Counted from the stretch's first letter, positions 52,122 through 62,148 are shown. The stretch is DNA of 64,000 nucleotides from Candidatus Nitrotoga sp. AM1P (GCF_013168275.1 NZ_AP019547.1:1426001-1490000); one strand, 5' to 3'. Made by a program: numbers and translations. Notes: generated by a model not told the origin, from the sequence alone.

Positions 52122-53144
52122 TCACGCTAAGTACGTCTCAATCAAAATCTCGGCAATCTGCACGCTGTTAAGTGCTGCGCCCTTTCGTACATTATCACTC
52201 ACCACCCACAAATTAAGACCCCGCGGATGTGATATATCCTCACGGATACGCCCTACCAGAGTCGCATCCTGTCCTGCTGCTTCGATGGCAGTAGGATAGC
52301 CACCAGACTCACGCCTATCCATCACCTGCACACCTGGTGCTTTTTCCAACAAAGCGCACGCTTCGTTAGCTGTGATTTTTTTGTGTGTTTCAATATGCAC
52401 CGCCTCTGAATGACCATAGAATACAGGCACCCGCACAGCAGTAGCATTCACCATAATGGTGTCGTTTTCCATGATCTTGCGAGTCTCCCACACCATCTTC
52501 ATCTCTTCTTTGGTGTAACCATTATCCATGAACACATCAATGTGCGGCAGCACGTTAAATGCGATACGTTTAGAATAAATCTCGGTCTTCACTTCTTGAT
52601 GGTTAAACAAAGCACGTGTTTGCTCCGCTAATTCCTCAATAGCTTCCTTGCCAGTGCCAGACACGGCCTGATACGTAGCAACATTAATGCGCTCTATACC
52701 TACTGCATCATGGATAGGTTTCAACGCCACCAGCATTTGAATGGTGGAACAGTTCGGATTAGCAATAATGCCTCGGTTCTTGTATTGCGCAATAGCATGC
52801 GGATTCACTTCCGGCACCACAAGCGGAATGTCGTCCTCGTAGCGGAATTGCGCAGTATTATCGATCACCACACAACCAGCTGCCGTAGCGATCGGCGCAT
52901 ATTTTTCCGACACACTGCTACCCGCGGAAAATAGGCCAATCTGCACCTGCGAAAAATCAAAACCTTCCACGTCCTGAACCGTAATTTCCTGATTGCGGAA
53001 TGTCACTATAGAACCGGCGGAACGACTGGAAGCCAGAGGGAACAGCTTACCAACTGGAAAGTTGCGCTGCTCCAGAATTGACAACATTGCCTCGCCAACA
53101 GCACCTGTCGCACCCAATATCGCGACATCGTATTTCTTTTTCAT
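52122..53144 (-). CDS. asd: Aspartate-semialdehyde dehydrogenase
   Basis: 340 residues from ATG at 53144 with GGGAG before it. NADP site AILGATGAVGEAML at about 8-21, catalytic Cys in NPNCSTIQM near 130. It makes aspartate semialdehyde for lysine/diaminopimelate, threonine and methionine. Follows leuB as in related bacteria but is separated by a 390-base gap that contains the MITE-like repeat. Confidence 0.97.
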   Translation of the reverse strand: MKKKYDVAILGATGAVGEAMLSILEQRNFPVGKLFPLASSRSAGSIVTFRNQEITVQDVEGFDFSQVQIGLFSAGSSVSEKYAPIATAAGCVVIDNTAQFRYEDDIPLVVPEVNPHAIAQYKNRGIIANPNCSTIQMLVALKPIHDAVGIERINVATYQAVSGTGKEAIEELAEQTRALFNHQEVKTEIYSKRIAFNVLPHIDVFMDNGYTKEEMKMVWETRKIMENDTIMVNATAVRVPVFYGHSEAVHIETHKKITANEACALLEKAPGVQVMDRRESGGYPTAIEAAGQDATLVGRIREDISHPRGLNLWVVSDNVRKGAALNSVQIAEILIETYLA

Positions 53145-53436
53145 GCTCCCATCCTCTTGATTAATTACCCCCAGCACAGCCCGAGGTCTATTACGGGATC
53201 AGATCAAAAGCGCTGATAACCCATGTGCTGCCCAAATATCGCTCGCCTCTGCATCTTGGAAATAAAAACTACATGATATTTACAGTCCCATCTCGTATGA
53301 TTCAGACTCCAGATACTCTGCTTACCTTAAAATGCCTACTTAAAATAATAGAAATAAAATGTTAAATACGATTGACGTGTAGGTCAAACCTTGAGGAATC
53401 CCTTGGCAAAGCCAGTGGTTTATTTCATTAAATTAA

Positions 53437-53534
53437 GGAGACGCTGATTAATTCAAAATTTCGCGGAATTTCGCGCGTAACAAATTGATTTTTAAATGTG
53501 TGAGCTTCTGAAACGCGAGCTAATCAGCGCTTCC
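53437..53534. repeat. 98-bp MITE-like element with TTAA flanks
   Basis: Inverted ends GGAGACGCTGATTA and TAATCAGCGCTTCC match except for two adjacent bases (GA versus AG) and are flanked on both sides by TTAA, as a 4-bp target duplication would be. Counting the flanks, arms 53430-53450 and 53521-53541 pair over 19 of 21 bases. The interior has A/T and CGCG-rich repeats but no open frame. The right flank coincides with the leuB stop codon. The other part of the gap, 53145-53429, shows nothing recognisable. Confidence 0.65.
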
Positions 53535-54620
53535 TTAATTTAACAACGCCGCAACTACGGCATCGCCCATCGCGTCCGTACCAATTTTCTCCATACCCGC
53601 CTCAGCAATATCCGCAGTACGCAAACCCCGCTGCAAAGTTTTACGCACAGAGGACTCAATGCGTTGTGCGATATCTACGCGTGCAAATGTATAGCGCATC
53701 ATCATAGCCAATGACAAAATTGTTGCCAACGGATTGGCAATATTTTTACCTGCGATGTCCGGTGCGGAACCATGGCAAGGTTCATACAAACCCTTGTTGT
53801 TCGCATCCAATGAAGCGGAAGGCAACATGCCAATGGAGCCAGTCAACATGGAGGCTTCATCCGACAGGATGTCACCAAAGATGTTGCCGGTCAGAATTAC
53901 ATCAAACTGCTTGGGTGCCCTCACCAGTTGCATCGCAGCGTTGTCCACATACATATGTGACAGTTCGACTGCCGGATATTCCTTTGCTACCTCCGTCACT
54001 ATTTCACGCCAAAACATACTCGTATCCAGCACATTAGCCTTATCCACTGAACAAACTTTTCCCGTACCATTTTCACCAGCACGTTTCATAGCAATCTGGA
54101 AGCCAACATGCGCCACGCGGGAGATCTCAGATTCACTGTATACCATGGTATCAAAACCTTGACGCTCACCATTAGCGAGCGTCCGAATGCCGCGCGGCTG
54201 GCCGAAATAAATATCACCAGTCAATTCCCTTAGGATCATGATGTCTAGCCCAGACACTACTTCTAGACGCAGCGGAGACGCATTTACCAACTCTGGATAT
54301 AACTGTGCCGGGCGCAGATTGGCAAACAGGTTGAGCCCTTTACGAATGCGTAATAGACCTTGTTCCGGACGTAGCAAGCGCGGCAGTGCGTCATATTGAT
54401 AGCCCCCCACTGCTCCGAGCAATACGGCATTCGACTGCTGTGCCAAGTTCAGCGTAGCATCCGGTAGCGGATCACCTGAAACATCATATCCCGCACCTCC
54501 AATAGGTGCATATTCCAGCTCTAACGGCAGTCCCTCGCGTCGCAAGGCTTCTAGCACCTTAGCAGCTTGTGCAACAATTTCTGGCCCAATGCCGTCACCC
54601 GGCAATACAGCGATTTTCAT
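53535..54620 (-). CDS. leuB: 3-isopropylmalate dehydrogenase
   Basis: 361 residues. [14 protein letters not shown] at the start, the substrate tyrosine in [23 protein letters not shown], and [17 protein letters not shown]-dependent oxidative decarboxylation in leucine synthesis. It ends exactly at the TTAA flank of the MITE-like repeat, so the insertion lies directly behind the stop without altering the family C-terminus (VVAALLN). Confidence 0.98.
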   Translation of the reverse strand: MKIAVLPGDGIGPEIVAQAAKVLEALRREGLPLELEYAPIGGAGYDVSGDPLPDATLNLAQQSNAVLLGAVGGYQYDALPRLLRPEQGLLRIRKGLNLFANLRPAQLYPELVNASPLRLEVVSGLDIMILRELTGDIYFGQPRGIRTLANGERQGFDTMVYSESEISRVAHVGFQIAMKRAGENGTGKVCSVDKANVLDTSMFWREIVTEVAKEYPAVELSHMYVDNAAMQLVRAPKQFDVILTGNIFGDILSDEASMLTGSIGMLPSASLDANNKGLYEPCHGSAPDIAGKNIANPLATILSLAMMMRYTFARVDIAQRIESSVRKTLQRGLRTADIAEAGMEKIGTDAMGDAVVAALLN

Positions 54621-54654
54621 AAACTCAACTTTCTTCTCGTCCTACGCAATTGAT

Positions 54655-55293
54655 TCAGGTAAACAACCACGGTGCTTCAGATTTACGCCGTGCTTCATAT
54701 TCTTTGATCTCTCCCACATGCTGCAGGGTCAGCCCAATATCATCCAGTCCATTCAACAAGCAATTTTTGCGAAAAGCATCTACCTCAAAGCGATACACCA
54801 CCCCATTCGGCGCAGTGATACTTTGTTGCACCAGGTCAATCTTCAGATGATAGCCCGGCGTCGCGATCACAGCCTGAAACAAGTCATCTACGCTTGCAGT
54901 ATCCAGCACAATCGGCAATAAACCATTTTTGAAACAGTTATTACAGAAAATGTCTGCAAAGCTAGGCGCAATGATAGCGCGGAAACCGTAATCATCCAGT
55001 GCCCACGGCGCATGCTCACGCGATGAGCCGCAGCCGAAATTCTCACGAGCCAGCAAAATTTGCGCACCATGATAACGCGGCTGATTCAGCATAAAATCCG
55101 GATTGAGTGGCCGCCTGGAATTGTCCATGCCCGGTTCGCCGTGGTCGAGATAGCGCCACTCGTCAAACAGGTTGGGACCAAAACCGGTACGCTTGATCGA
55201 TTTTAGAAATTGCTTGGGAATGATCGCGTCCGTATCCACGTTGGCACGGTCAAGCGGTACAACCAAGCCATCAATGCAGACAAACTTATCCAT
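54655..55293 (-). CDS. leuD: 3-isopropylmalate dehydratase small subunit
   Basis: 212 residues. [20 protein letters not shown] near the N-terminus, [11 protein letters not shown] and [11 protein letters not shown] are LeuD blocks. Forms the swivel domain that, with LeuC, isomerises 2-isopropylmalate. It starts 2 nt after the small entericidin gene. Confidence 0.98.
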   Translation of the reverse strand: MDKFVCIDGLVVPLDRANVDTDAIIPKQFLKSIKRTGFGPNLFDEWRYLDHGEPGMDNSRRPLNPDFMLNQPRYHGAQILLARENFGCGSSREHAPWALDDYGFRAIIAPSFADIFCNNCFKNGLLPIVLDTASVDDLFQAVIATPGYHLKIDLVQQSITAPNGVVYRFEVDAFRKNCLLNGLDDIGLTLQHVGEIKEYEARRKSEAPWLFT

Positions 55294-55295
55294 TG

Positions 55296-55442
55296 CTATT
55301 TTCCATTGCTATTCTTTACCTCATCCGCTGTTTTTTCAATCGTACCGCCGACTTTGGACAAATCCTTGCCAAATCCTCCTACGGTATTACATCCTGCTAC
55401 CATAACCAAGGACAACACCAATGCCATTTTAAACATTCTCAT
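55296..55442 (-). CDS. Entericidin-family small lipoprotein between leuC and leuD
   Basis: 48 residues. ATG at 55442 follows AGGAGA at 7 nt. The lipoprotein signal ends [16 protein letters not shown] (lipobox VAGC, Cys18), followed by [13 protein letters not shown], a typical entericidin A/B tail. Entericidins are small cell-envelope lipoproteins, some toxin/antidote-like. The gene sits inside the leucine operon, 27 nt after leuC and 2 nt before leuD; I recall this placement as common in betaproteobacteria. The reason for it is unclear. Confidence 0.88.
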   Translation of the reverse strand: MRMFKMALVLSLVMVAGCNTVGGFGKDLSKVGGTIEKTADEVKNSNGK

Positions 55443-55469
55443 TTTTTTTCTCCTGTACGCAAAACAATC

Positions 55470-56873
55470 CTAAAAACTTCTAACATCTACAAAATGGCCG
55501 GCAATAGCTGCTGCTGCTGCCATTTCAGGGCTTACCAAATGGGTCCTGCCGCCCGGCCCCTGCCGTCCTTCAAAATTGCGGTTGGAAGTTGAAGCACATC
55601 GTTCACCTGGCTCCAATTTGTCCGCATTCATCGCAAGGCACATAGAACATCCTGGCTCGCGCCATTCGAAACCCGCCTCGACAAATATTTTATCCAAACC
55701 TTCGCGCTCAGCCTGCTGCTTGACTAATCCAGAGCCAGGCACCGCCATCGCCAGCTTCACATTGGCAGCAACATGCTTGCCGCGCACCACCTCTGCCGCA
55801 GCGCGCAAATCCTCAATGCGAGCATTGGTGCATGAGCCGATAAATACTTTGTCAATTTGAATTTCAGTAATCGGCATATTCGGCTGTAACCCCATATACT
55901 TTAAAGAAAGATCAATACTGCTGCGCTTCACGGGGTCGCTCTCCCGTGCGGGATCAGGTACGTTGCCATCCACTGCCACCACCATTTCCGGCGAGGTACC
56001 CCAAGTTACTTGCGGTTTTATTTCCGCAGCATCCAGTCGTACCACCTTGTCGAACTGCGCATTGTCGTCGCTATGCAAAGTACGCCAGTAGTCTACCGCC
56101 TTGTCCCATAATTCACCTTGCGGCGCAAAAGGCCGACCCTTGAGATAGCTGATCGTGGCCTCATCCGCCGCTATCATACCGGCGCGGGCACCTGCTTCGA
56201 TGGCCATGTTGCATACTGTCATTCGCCCTTCCATAGACAGCGCTCGGATCGCGCTACCGGCAAATTCGATCGCATAGCCCGTTCCGCCCGCCGTACCAAT
56301 TTTACCGATTACCGCCAGCACCAAGTCCTTGGCCGTGACACCCTTACCGAGCGTGCCTTCCACCAACACCTGCATGGCACGGGCTTTTTTCATCAGCAAA
56401 CATTGTGTCGCCATCACATGCTCAACTTCCGATGTACCAATGCCAAACGCCAGCGCAGCAAACGCACCATGCGTACTGGTGTGTGAATCACCACATACCA
56501 CGGTCATGCCCGGCAAGGTCGCGCCCTGCTCCGGTCCAATAACATGCACAATGCCCTGGCGCACATCAGCCATCCTGAATTCGATAATACCAAGCTCATC
56601 GCAATTGCTGTCCAAAGTCTCCACCTGCAGTCGCGAAATCGGATCGGCAATGCCTTGCGTGCGATCCGTAGTTGGTACATTGTGATCCGCCACGGCAAGC
56701 ATGGAAGCTATACGCCAAGGCTTGCGCCCAGCCAGCCGCAAGCCCTCAAATGCCTGTGGGCTGGTTACTTCATGCACCAAATGGCGGTCAATATAAATCA
56801 ACGTGGTGCCATCAGGCTCTTCGTGCACCACATGACTGTTCCAAAGTTTGTCGTAAAGAGTTTGTGTACCCAT
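55470..56873 (-). CDS. leuC: 3-isopropylmalate dehydratase large subunit
   Basis: 467 residues. Aconitase-fold Fe-S cysteines in [14 protein letters not shown] and [11 protein letters not shown], plus [12 protein letters not shown] with the third Cys. Binds a 4Fe-4S cluster and works with LeuD in leucine synthesis. Start of the leuC-entericidin-leuD-leuB unit; the 258-base region upstream of it is unremarkable. Confidence 0.98.
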   Translation of the reverse strand: MGTQTLYDKLWNSHVVHEEPDGTTLIYIDRHLVHEVTSPQAFEGLRLAGRKPWRIASMLAVADHNVPTTDRTQGIADPISRLQVETLDSNCDELGIIEFRMADVRQGIVHVIGPEQGATLPGMTVVCGDSHTSTHGAFAALAFGIGTSEVEHVMATQCLLMKKARAMQVLVEGTLGKGVTAKDLVLAVIGKIGTAGGTGYAIEFAGSAIRALSMEGRMTVCNMAIEAGARAGMIAADEATISYLKGRPFAPQGELWDKAVDYWRTLHSDDNAQFDKVVRLDAAEIKPQVTWGTSPEMVVAVDGNVPDPARESDPVKRSSIDLSLKYMGLQPNMPITEIQIDKVFIGSCTNARIEDLRAAAEVVRGKHVAANVKLAMAVPGSGLVKQQAEREGLDKIFVEAGFEWREPGCSMCLAMNADKLEPGERCASTSNRNFEGRQGPGGRTHLVSPEMAAAAAIAGHFVDVRSF

Positions 56874-57131
56874 GCTCGCTTTCGTTTTATAGCGCGTGAT
56901 TATGCCACAGCATGTGGGCTATCCGCCACGAACAGCCTATTTGACTGAGAAATGATCCTGAGTGGTAAGGAATAGTATGAAATCAGCCACAGCTGTAAAC
57001 CATTGAGGCTACATTGAACAAGCTAAACCACGCGTCAGACATAGCAACAATGGCCTGAATAAAGACGCTCAGGCTAATTTCAATTGAAAAATACTGGACA
57101 AAAATAAATCCAAAGAGCAATAAGATTTGGG

Positions 57132-58910
57132 TCACTCTTCTTCTTGCTGTTGCAGAGCCCACATTTGCGCATATACGTCCTGTTTCGCCAGCAACTCGCG
57201 GTGAGTACCACGCTCTACAATACGCCCACTGTCCATTACCAATATTTGGTGTGCGTCCACAATTGTTGACAAGCGATGAGCAATAACCAGTGTGGTACGA
57301 TTATGGGCAACGTTGCGCAATTCATTCTGAATTACCTTCTCAGATTTTGAATCCAACGCAGAAGTTGCCTCGTCAAAAATCAGGATGGCAGGATTTTTAA
57401 GAATAGCGCGTGCAATCGCCACACGCTGCTTCTCTCCACCAGACAACTTCAATCCACGCTCGCCCACCATGGTGTCGTAGCCATCCGGCAACGATGTTAT
57501 AAAGTCGTGAATATGGGCCGACTGCGCTGCATGCAATATTTCTTCACGCGAGGCTTCGGGACGCCCATAAGCTATATTGTAATAAATACTATCGTTAAAC
57601 AGCACGGTGTCTTGTGGCACGATGCCAATCGCAGCGCGCAAACTGGCCTGCGTTACCTTGCGAATATCCTGATTGTCTATCAGGATGCGTCCTAAATTTA
57701 CATCATAGAAACGAAACAGTAACCGTGACAAGGTAGATTTGCCCGCTCCACTTGAACCCACCACGGCGACCGTATGCCCAGGCGGAATATCAAAACTGAT
57801 ATCGAATAAAATTTGCCGCTTTGGTTCGTAAGAAAAACACACCTGCTCAAAATGTACTGAAGCTTGATCAACTTTCAGCGCAACCGCATCGGGCGCATCT
57901 TGTATCTCACGGTTTTCATCGAGCAGGCGGAACATTTTTTCCATGTCCACCAGAGAGTGCTTGATCTCGCGATAAACAAAACCAAGAAAATGCAATGGCA
58001 TATAAAGCTGCAACATGAAAACGTTGATTAAAACCAAGTCGCCCAGGGTCAGCTCACCTTTTACCACCCCACTCGATGCTAGCAGCATCAACGCGGTCAT
58101 GCCGATGGCAATAATAGCGCTCTGCCCAGAATTCAACGTTGCCAGCGAAGTTTGATTCTGCACTGCCGAGGTTTCCCACTTTGTCATGTGTTCATCGTAG
58201 CGTCGTGCTTCATAATCCTCGTTACCAAAGTACTTTACCGTTTCATAGTTAAGCAGACTGTCTATTGCACGCGTGTTTGCCTTCGAGTCCATATCATTCA
58301 TCGTGCGGCGAAATACCATTCGCCACTCGGTAATGAATAAGGTAAAAACGATATACACAATCAGTGTAATGAAAGTGATAACCGCGAACCAAGCGTTGTA
58401 TTTATAAAACAGAATTCCTGCAACCAGGCCGATTTCCAGCAGCGTCGGCAGAATGCTGAACAGCATAAAATTGAGTAAAAAGCTGATTCCTTTCGTACCA
58501 CGCTCAATATCACGCGATACGCCACCAGTCTGCCGCTCTAGATGGAAGCGCAAACTTAAGCTATGCAAATGCACAAACAGTTTGAGTGCTACGCGCCGTA
58601 TGGCACGCTGGGTTACTTTGGCAAATACCGCATCGCGCAACTCGCCGAACAGTGTGCTGAGGAGCCGCAACAAACCATAGCCAACTACGAGTGACACCGG
58701 CACCAACAGCATTGCCTTTGGCTTATCCAGAGCATCCACGATTTCCTTAAGCAACAGTGGCACCGTCACGTTAGCCAGTTTGGCCAGCACCAGCAGCAAC
58801 AACGCAAGCACAACACGACCCTTAAATTCCAGCAGGTAAGGCAGAAGGATGCGAATAATACTCCAATCGCCACGAGGCGCAGGAGTTGAGGTAGCAGAAC
58901 GAGGGCGCAT
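57132..58910 (-). CDS. Atm1/HMT1-type ABC exporter, fused permease-ATPase
   Basis: 592 residues. Six helices (about 28-310) with NYETVKYFGNEDYEARRYDEH and RDIERGTKGISFLLNF, typical of the Atm1/ABCB7 group. The ATPase has Walker A GSSGAGKST near 385, signature LSGGEKQR, Walker B ILIFDEATSALDS. This group exports glutathione-linked sulfur or metal conjugates across the inner membrane, relevant to Fe-S biogenesis and metal detoxification. It is the last intact core-type gene before the IS remnant. Confidence 0.93.
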   Translation of the reverse strand: MRPRSATSTPAPRGDWSIIRILLPYLLEFKGRVVLALLLLVLAKLANVTVPLLLKEIVDALDKPKAMLLVPVSLVVGYGLLRLLSTLFGELRDAVFAKVTQRAIRRVALKLFVHLHSLSLRFHLERQTGGVSRDIERGTKGISFLLNFMLFSILPTLLEIGLVAGILFYKYNAWFAVITFITLIVYIVFTLFITEWRMVFRRTMNDMDSKANTRAIDSLLNYETVKYFGNEDYEARRYDEHMTKWETSAVQNQTSLATLNSGQSAIIAIGMTALMLLASSGVVKGELTLGDLVLINVFMLQLYMPLHFLGFVYREIKHSLVDMEKMFRLLDENREIQDAPDAVALKVDQASVHFEQVCFSYEPKRQILFDISFDIPPGHTVAVVGSSGAGKSTLSRLLFRFYDVNLGRILIDNQDIRKVTQASLRAAIGIVPQDTVLFNDSIYYNIAYGRPEASREEILHAAQSAHIHDFITSLPDGYDTMVGERGLKLSGGEKQRVAIARAILKNPAILIFDEATSALDSKSEKVIQNELRNVAHNRTTLVIAHRLSTIVDAHQILVMDSGRIVERGTHRELLAKQDVYAQMWALQQQEEE

Positions 58911-59164
58911 TATGATGTGGGAGAAATAAATAAGCGTATTATAGCCGCGTCACCCAATACACGATTCCCCAATTAAAGTGTAGGCGGCTCGTGAAGTAGT
59001 GCGCTTTGATGAACTTAATAATAAGCTGAACTGGTCTCCATCTGATCTGACAATACACTTGCAAAAGTGAGGCACTAGGCTTTAATGCTCAAGGTCCGCA
59101 CCACACCAGCAATGAATGACATAAACAACACGGTGTATTTATTCAGGCAGTAATTTCCGCCTTA

Positions 59165-60012
59165 AGAACCTGTTCACGATCTTACTGAAATCCGAGATAA
59201 TGTCCGAATGCGTAAGAAAGAATACCCAAGCGACATCAGCCGCGAGCAGTTTGAGCAGATCAGGCCCTTGCTGGAAGAGGCACGCAAGCGTACCAAGTCC
59301 CCGCACGGTGGACTTGTATGAGGTCTGGAGCGCGGTCCTATACCTGCTCAAGAGCGGCTGCCAGTGGCGAATGCTACTGAGGAGTTTCCGAAATGGCGCA
59401 CGGTGCACACCTACTTTGCCAAGTGGAGCGAGCAGGACGAGGAAGGAATGAGCCTGCTGGAGCGGGCGTTAAAAAAATCAGGTTGGCGTGGCCCGTACGA
59501 GACAGGGGCGCAACGCACAGCCGACGCTATTGATTTGTGGACGCGCAGAGCGTAAAGAACACGGACACGGCAGGTCAGAAGGGTTATGACGCAGGCAAGA
59601 AGATCTCTGGAATCAAGCGCCACATTGCGGTGGATACCCAAGGACTACCGCATGCAGTTGCGGTGACCACCGCTGAGGTCACTAATCGGAAAGGCGCCTT
59701 GCAGGCGATGGCACGGTGCAAACCAGGTCTTGCGCAGGTTCAACGTGTTCTGGCTGAATGGTGGTTATGTAGGCCGACCATTTGCGTTGGCAGTCGATGA
59801 AATACTGGGGGGCATCGGTGCAGATCGCCAAGTGCAGTGAACTGCACACCTTCGCCGTTATCCCAAAGCGTTGGGTGGTTGAGCGCAGCTTCGCCTGGCT
59901 GGAGAAATGCAGACGGCTATGGAAGAACTGCGAACGCAAACTCAATACCAGCCTGCAATTCATCCACCTTGCCTTCCTGGTTCTGCTGCTGCGAAGATCG
60001 CGAACAGGCTCT
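59165..60012 (+). mobile_element. Decayed IS5-family insertion sequence
   Basis: About 848 bp bounded by imperfect inverted repeats: AGAACCTGTTCACGATCTT at 59165 and its partner ending at about 60012 (reads AGAGCCTGTTCGCGATCTT on the minus strand), 17 of 19 matching. TTA precedes the left end and overlaps the right end at 60012-60014, compatible with a TNA-type target duplication. Length and ends suit the IS5 family (IS1031/IS427-like). The 254 bases on its left carry a 25-codon open tail ending LNWSPSDLTIHLQK of no known origin. Confidence 0.88.
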
Positions 60013-60015
60013 TAG
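59208..60015 (+). pseudogene. IS5-family DDE transposase, frameshifted
   Basis: Reading across frames restores a familiar IS5 transposase: KEYPSDISREQFEQIRPLLE, then VDLYEVWSAVLYLLKSGCQW, FPKWRTVHTYFAKWSEQDE, VDAQSVKNTDTAGQKGYDAG, KISGIKRHIAVDTQGLPHAV and WVVERSFAWLEKCRRLWKNC. At least four frame slips are needed. The first catalytic Asp (VDAQ) and the Glu (VVERS) remain, but the second Asp of the expected DGGYVG is Asn (AAT at 59756-59758). It cannot be functional. Confidence 0.9.
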
Positions 60016-60089
60016 ATCGTAAACACATTCTTACAGCTTTATCATTAATATTGCAAGTCATCAATACGTGCATGAAGTGGATACCCAAT

Positions 60090-60545
60090 TTAGAGTAATT
60101 GATTCGTTTTCATCCAAACGCTTGATCGTCGCAGTGCTTCTGTAATTTGACCAGCCGTCATTTGTTCTTCCACAACCCCAAGAAGATCCCTTCCCTCCTC
60201 ATCAAGAGCAAGATCTCCCCCTTCTTCATCGACAGCTCGACCAGCAATATTTAGCCACATAAACGCTTCAATAAGATCCTGCTCAACGCCACTCCCTTGA
60301 GAGTACATAATACCTAGATTAATTTGTGATGGCGCAAATCGCTGCTCTGCAGACTTACGAAATAAAACCACAGCTTTCCGCTCGTCCTTTGCGACCCCAT
60401 AACCATTATTGTACATATCACCAAGACAGAACTGTGCCTCGGGATCTCCCTGCTCAGCAGCTTTTCTAAAACACTTTTCCGCATTAATATAGTCTTTACT
60501 CAGGAAAAAATTCAGCCCCTCTTTAAAATCGTTTGATTCACTCAT
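60090..60545 (-). CDS. Sel1-repeat protein
   Basis: 151 residues without signal peptide. Two clear Sel1/TPR-like repeats: AAEQGDPEAQFCLGDMYNNG near 30-55 and SAEQRFAPSQINLGIMYSQG near 65-90, a partial third (DLIEAFMWLNIAG), and an acidic tail. Sel1 proteins are protein-protein adaptors. It is the last gene on this strand of the cluster, 93 nt after the Nbp35/Mrp-like gene, with no known partner. Confidence 0.88.
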   Translation of the reverse strand: MSESNDFKEGLNFFLSKDYINAEKCFRKAAEQGDPEAQFCLGDMYNNGYGVAKDERKAVVLFRKSAEQRFAPSQINLGIMYSQGSGVEQDLIEAFMWLNIAGRAVDEEGGDLALDEEGRDLLGVVEEQMTAGQITEALRRSSVWMKTNQLL

Positions 60546-60638
60546 ATTTACTTTCCTACACGGTTTTACTGTTAACTTGTTCTATTATTCTTCTCGTGCT
60601 TCAATTTTTGGAATGTTTTTACAATACCTTTAAAAACT

Positions 60639-61598
60639 TTACGCAGCCGCCCCACTGCCCTCCTGTTCTGGATGAGCGCCTAAAAATCTCGCACATCTTT
60701 CGGCAACCGCCATAAATGCCTTGGTTGAAGGAGACTCTGGATAAGCCAGCACAACGGGAACACCTTTATCCGCACAAATGGTTATCTCGCTATCGAGCGG
60801 GATTGCGCCAATAAAGGGCACGCCCAGTTCATTCGCGACCCGTTCTCCTCCGCCCTTCTTGAATACGTCAATCTCACCACTACAATGTGGACAGATCAAG
60901 CCGCTCATGTTTTCAACAATTCCGATAATGGGTGTATTTCTTTCTTTTACAAAAGAGATCATTTTCCTTGCATCAAGAAGCGCAACATCCTGCGGAGTGC
61001 TTACAACAACAACCCCATCCAGATTGGGAATAAAATCCATGATCGTAATATGTTCATTTCCCGTGCCGGGTGGTAGATCTATTATCAGGAAATCGAGCTT
61101 CCCCCAAGTAATATTCCCAAGGAGCTCAATGATAAATTCGTACTTTACCGCATCTCTCCAGACAACTGGCTCGTTCTGGTCTTCTATCAACAAACCCAAA
61201 GACGCAACCTTTAACCCTGCAGGCATGATGTGCGGAGCTATACCGTCTTTATCCCCGCGAAGTCTTACATTTTCAATTCCAAGCATTTTTGGAATATTTG
61301 GCCCATGAAGATCGGCATCCGCCAAGCCAACCTTGTAACCCAGTTTTTCCAAGGCACAGGCGAGGTTAACCGTGGTGGTACTTTTGCCCACGCCGCCCTT
61401 GTTACTGCCGACAAGAACTTTATACTTAATATCCGCCATCCGCTTATTAATCAACCATTTTTTATGAGCAGCACGATCCAGCTTACACGTATCATTTTCG
61501 TCACATGTTTGACAGCCATGGAAATATCCGCAATCCTTCGCTGGCGCAGCCACTGTCCGGGTGTCCCTCATATTCTTTATTTCAATAGTTTTCGTCAT
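60639..61598 (-). CDS. Mrp/Nbp35-like Fe-S cluster carrier ATPase
   Basis: 319 residues. An N-terminal extension has C23-X5-C29-X2-C32-X5-C38 (KDCGYFHGCQTCDENDTCK), close to the Nbp35 N-terminal cluster motif C-X13-C-X2-C-X5-C, and unlike plain Mrp/ApbC. Then deviant Walker A GSNKGGVGKSTTT near 63-75, DADLHGPNIPKMLGI, and IIDLPPGTGNEHITIMDF. The CxxC pair LICPHCSGE (about 230) would bridge two subunits through a labile 4Fe-4S. The family loads Fe-S clusters into targets. It lies beside a molybdoenzyme accessory set, so the target may be its Fe-S subunits (inference). Confidence 0.94.
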   Translation of the reverse strand: MTKTIEIKNMRDTRTVAAPAKDCGYFHGCQTCDENDTCKLDRAAHKKWLINKRMADIKYKVLVGSNKGGVGKSTTTVNLACALEKLGYKVGLADADLHGPNIPKMLGIENVRLRGDKDGIAPHIMPAGLKVASLGLLIEDQNEPVVWRDAVKYEFIIELLGNITWGKLDFLIIDLPPGTGNEHITIMDFIPNLDGVVVVSTPQDVALLDARKMISFVKERNTPIIGIVENMSGLICPHCSGEIDVFKKGGGERVANELGVPFIGAIPLDSEITICADKGVPVVLAYPESPSTKAFMAVAERCARFLGAHPEQEGSGAAA

Positions 61599-61798
61599 TT
61601 AAACATTCTCGTGATATAAATAATTATCTTCATGATAGGGTTGATCACCCCATCTTCAATCGCTCTCTGGTTATTAAAGACTAAACAATTATTTTTATAA
61701 TCATTTTAGCCAACACATTGCTCAAGGCTGACAACCTATTTTGACTTTATTATATGTAGCTTTCCCAGCATGCGACCCTTTCAATTCCATAAATGAGG

Positions 61799-62008
61799 TC
61801 ACATCCCAACCCAAGGGTACTTTCTTCCGACATCCTCCTGAGCTCCCTCCACCACTTCGATCTTATCGAGGGTAGGCGTTTGCCTGATAACGCTCGTATT
61901 GGTCGATATTTTTGTCTCGTCTTTAGTTTTTTCAACGATCGTTTCTGTAAGAACAGGGAAAAATCTGCTAAAGAACTTGCGCCTTCCCATCACGTTGCCA
62001 TTGTCCAT
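61799..62008 (-). CDS. Small 69-residue protein of the molybdoenzyme cluster, function unknown
   Basis: AAGGAG stands 6 nt before ATG at 62008, an ideal ribosome-binding site, and the frame is open to 61799. The start GNVMGRRKFFSRFFPVL has a twin-arginine-like RRxFF, but no hydrophobic stretch follows as a Tat signal would need. The rest is polar and charged (EKTKDETKIS..., ending GRKYPWVGM). It stands between a TorD-like chaperone and the Fe-S carrier ATPase, all on one strand. I recognise no family. The competing frame 61750-61935 has no ribosome-binding site. Confidence 0.6.
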   Translation of the reverse strand: MDNGNVMGRRKFFSRFFPVLTETIVEKTKDETKISTNTSVIRQTPTLDKIEVVEGAQEDVGRKYPWVGM

Positions 62009-62148
62009 GAATAACTCCTTAATTCAGCGATCGGACAGTAAGATACATTTTTTTCAAAAAAAGATCTACAAAATGACATTAGCACGACACACAACCGAGC
62101 TCTCGGCTACTATACATATACACAATTTAAATGGTACGAATACCCCCC

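Noticed and set aside
59139..59408. 89-codon minus frame
   Set aside because: Antisense shadow of the decayed transposase and its inverted repeat.
61750..61935. 61-codon minus frame overlapping the 69-aa gene
   Set aside because: Lacks a ribosome-binding site; the overlapping frame from 62008 has an ideal one.
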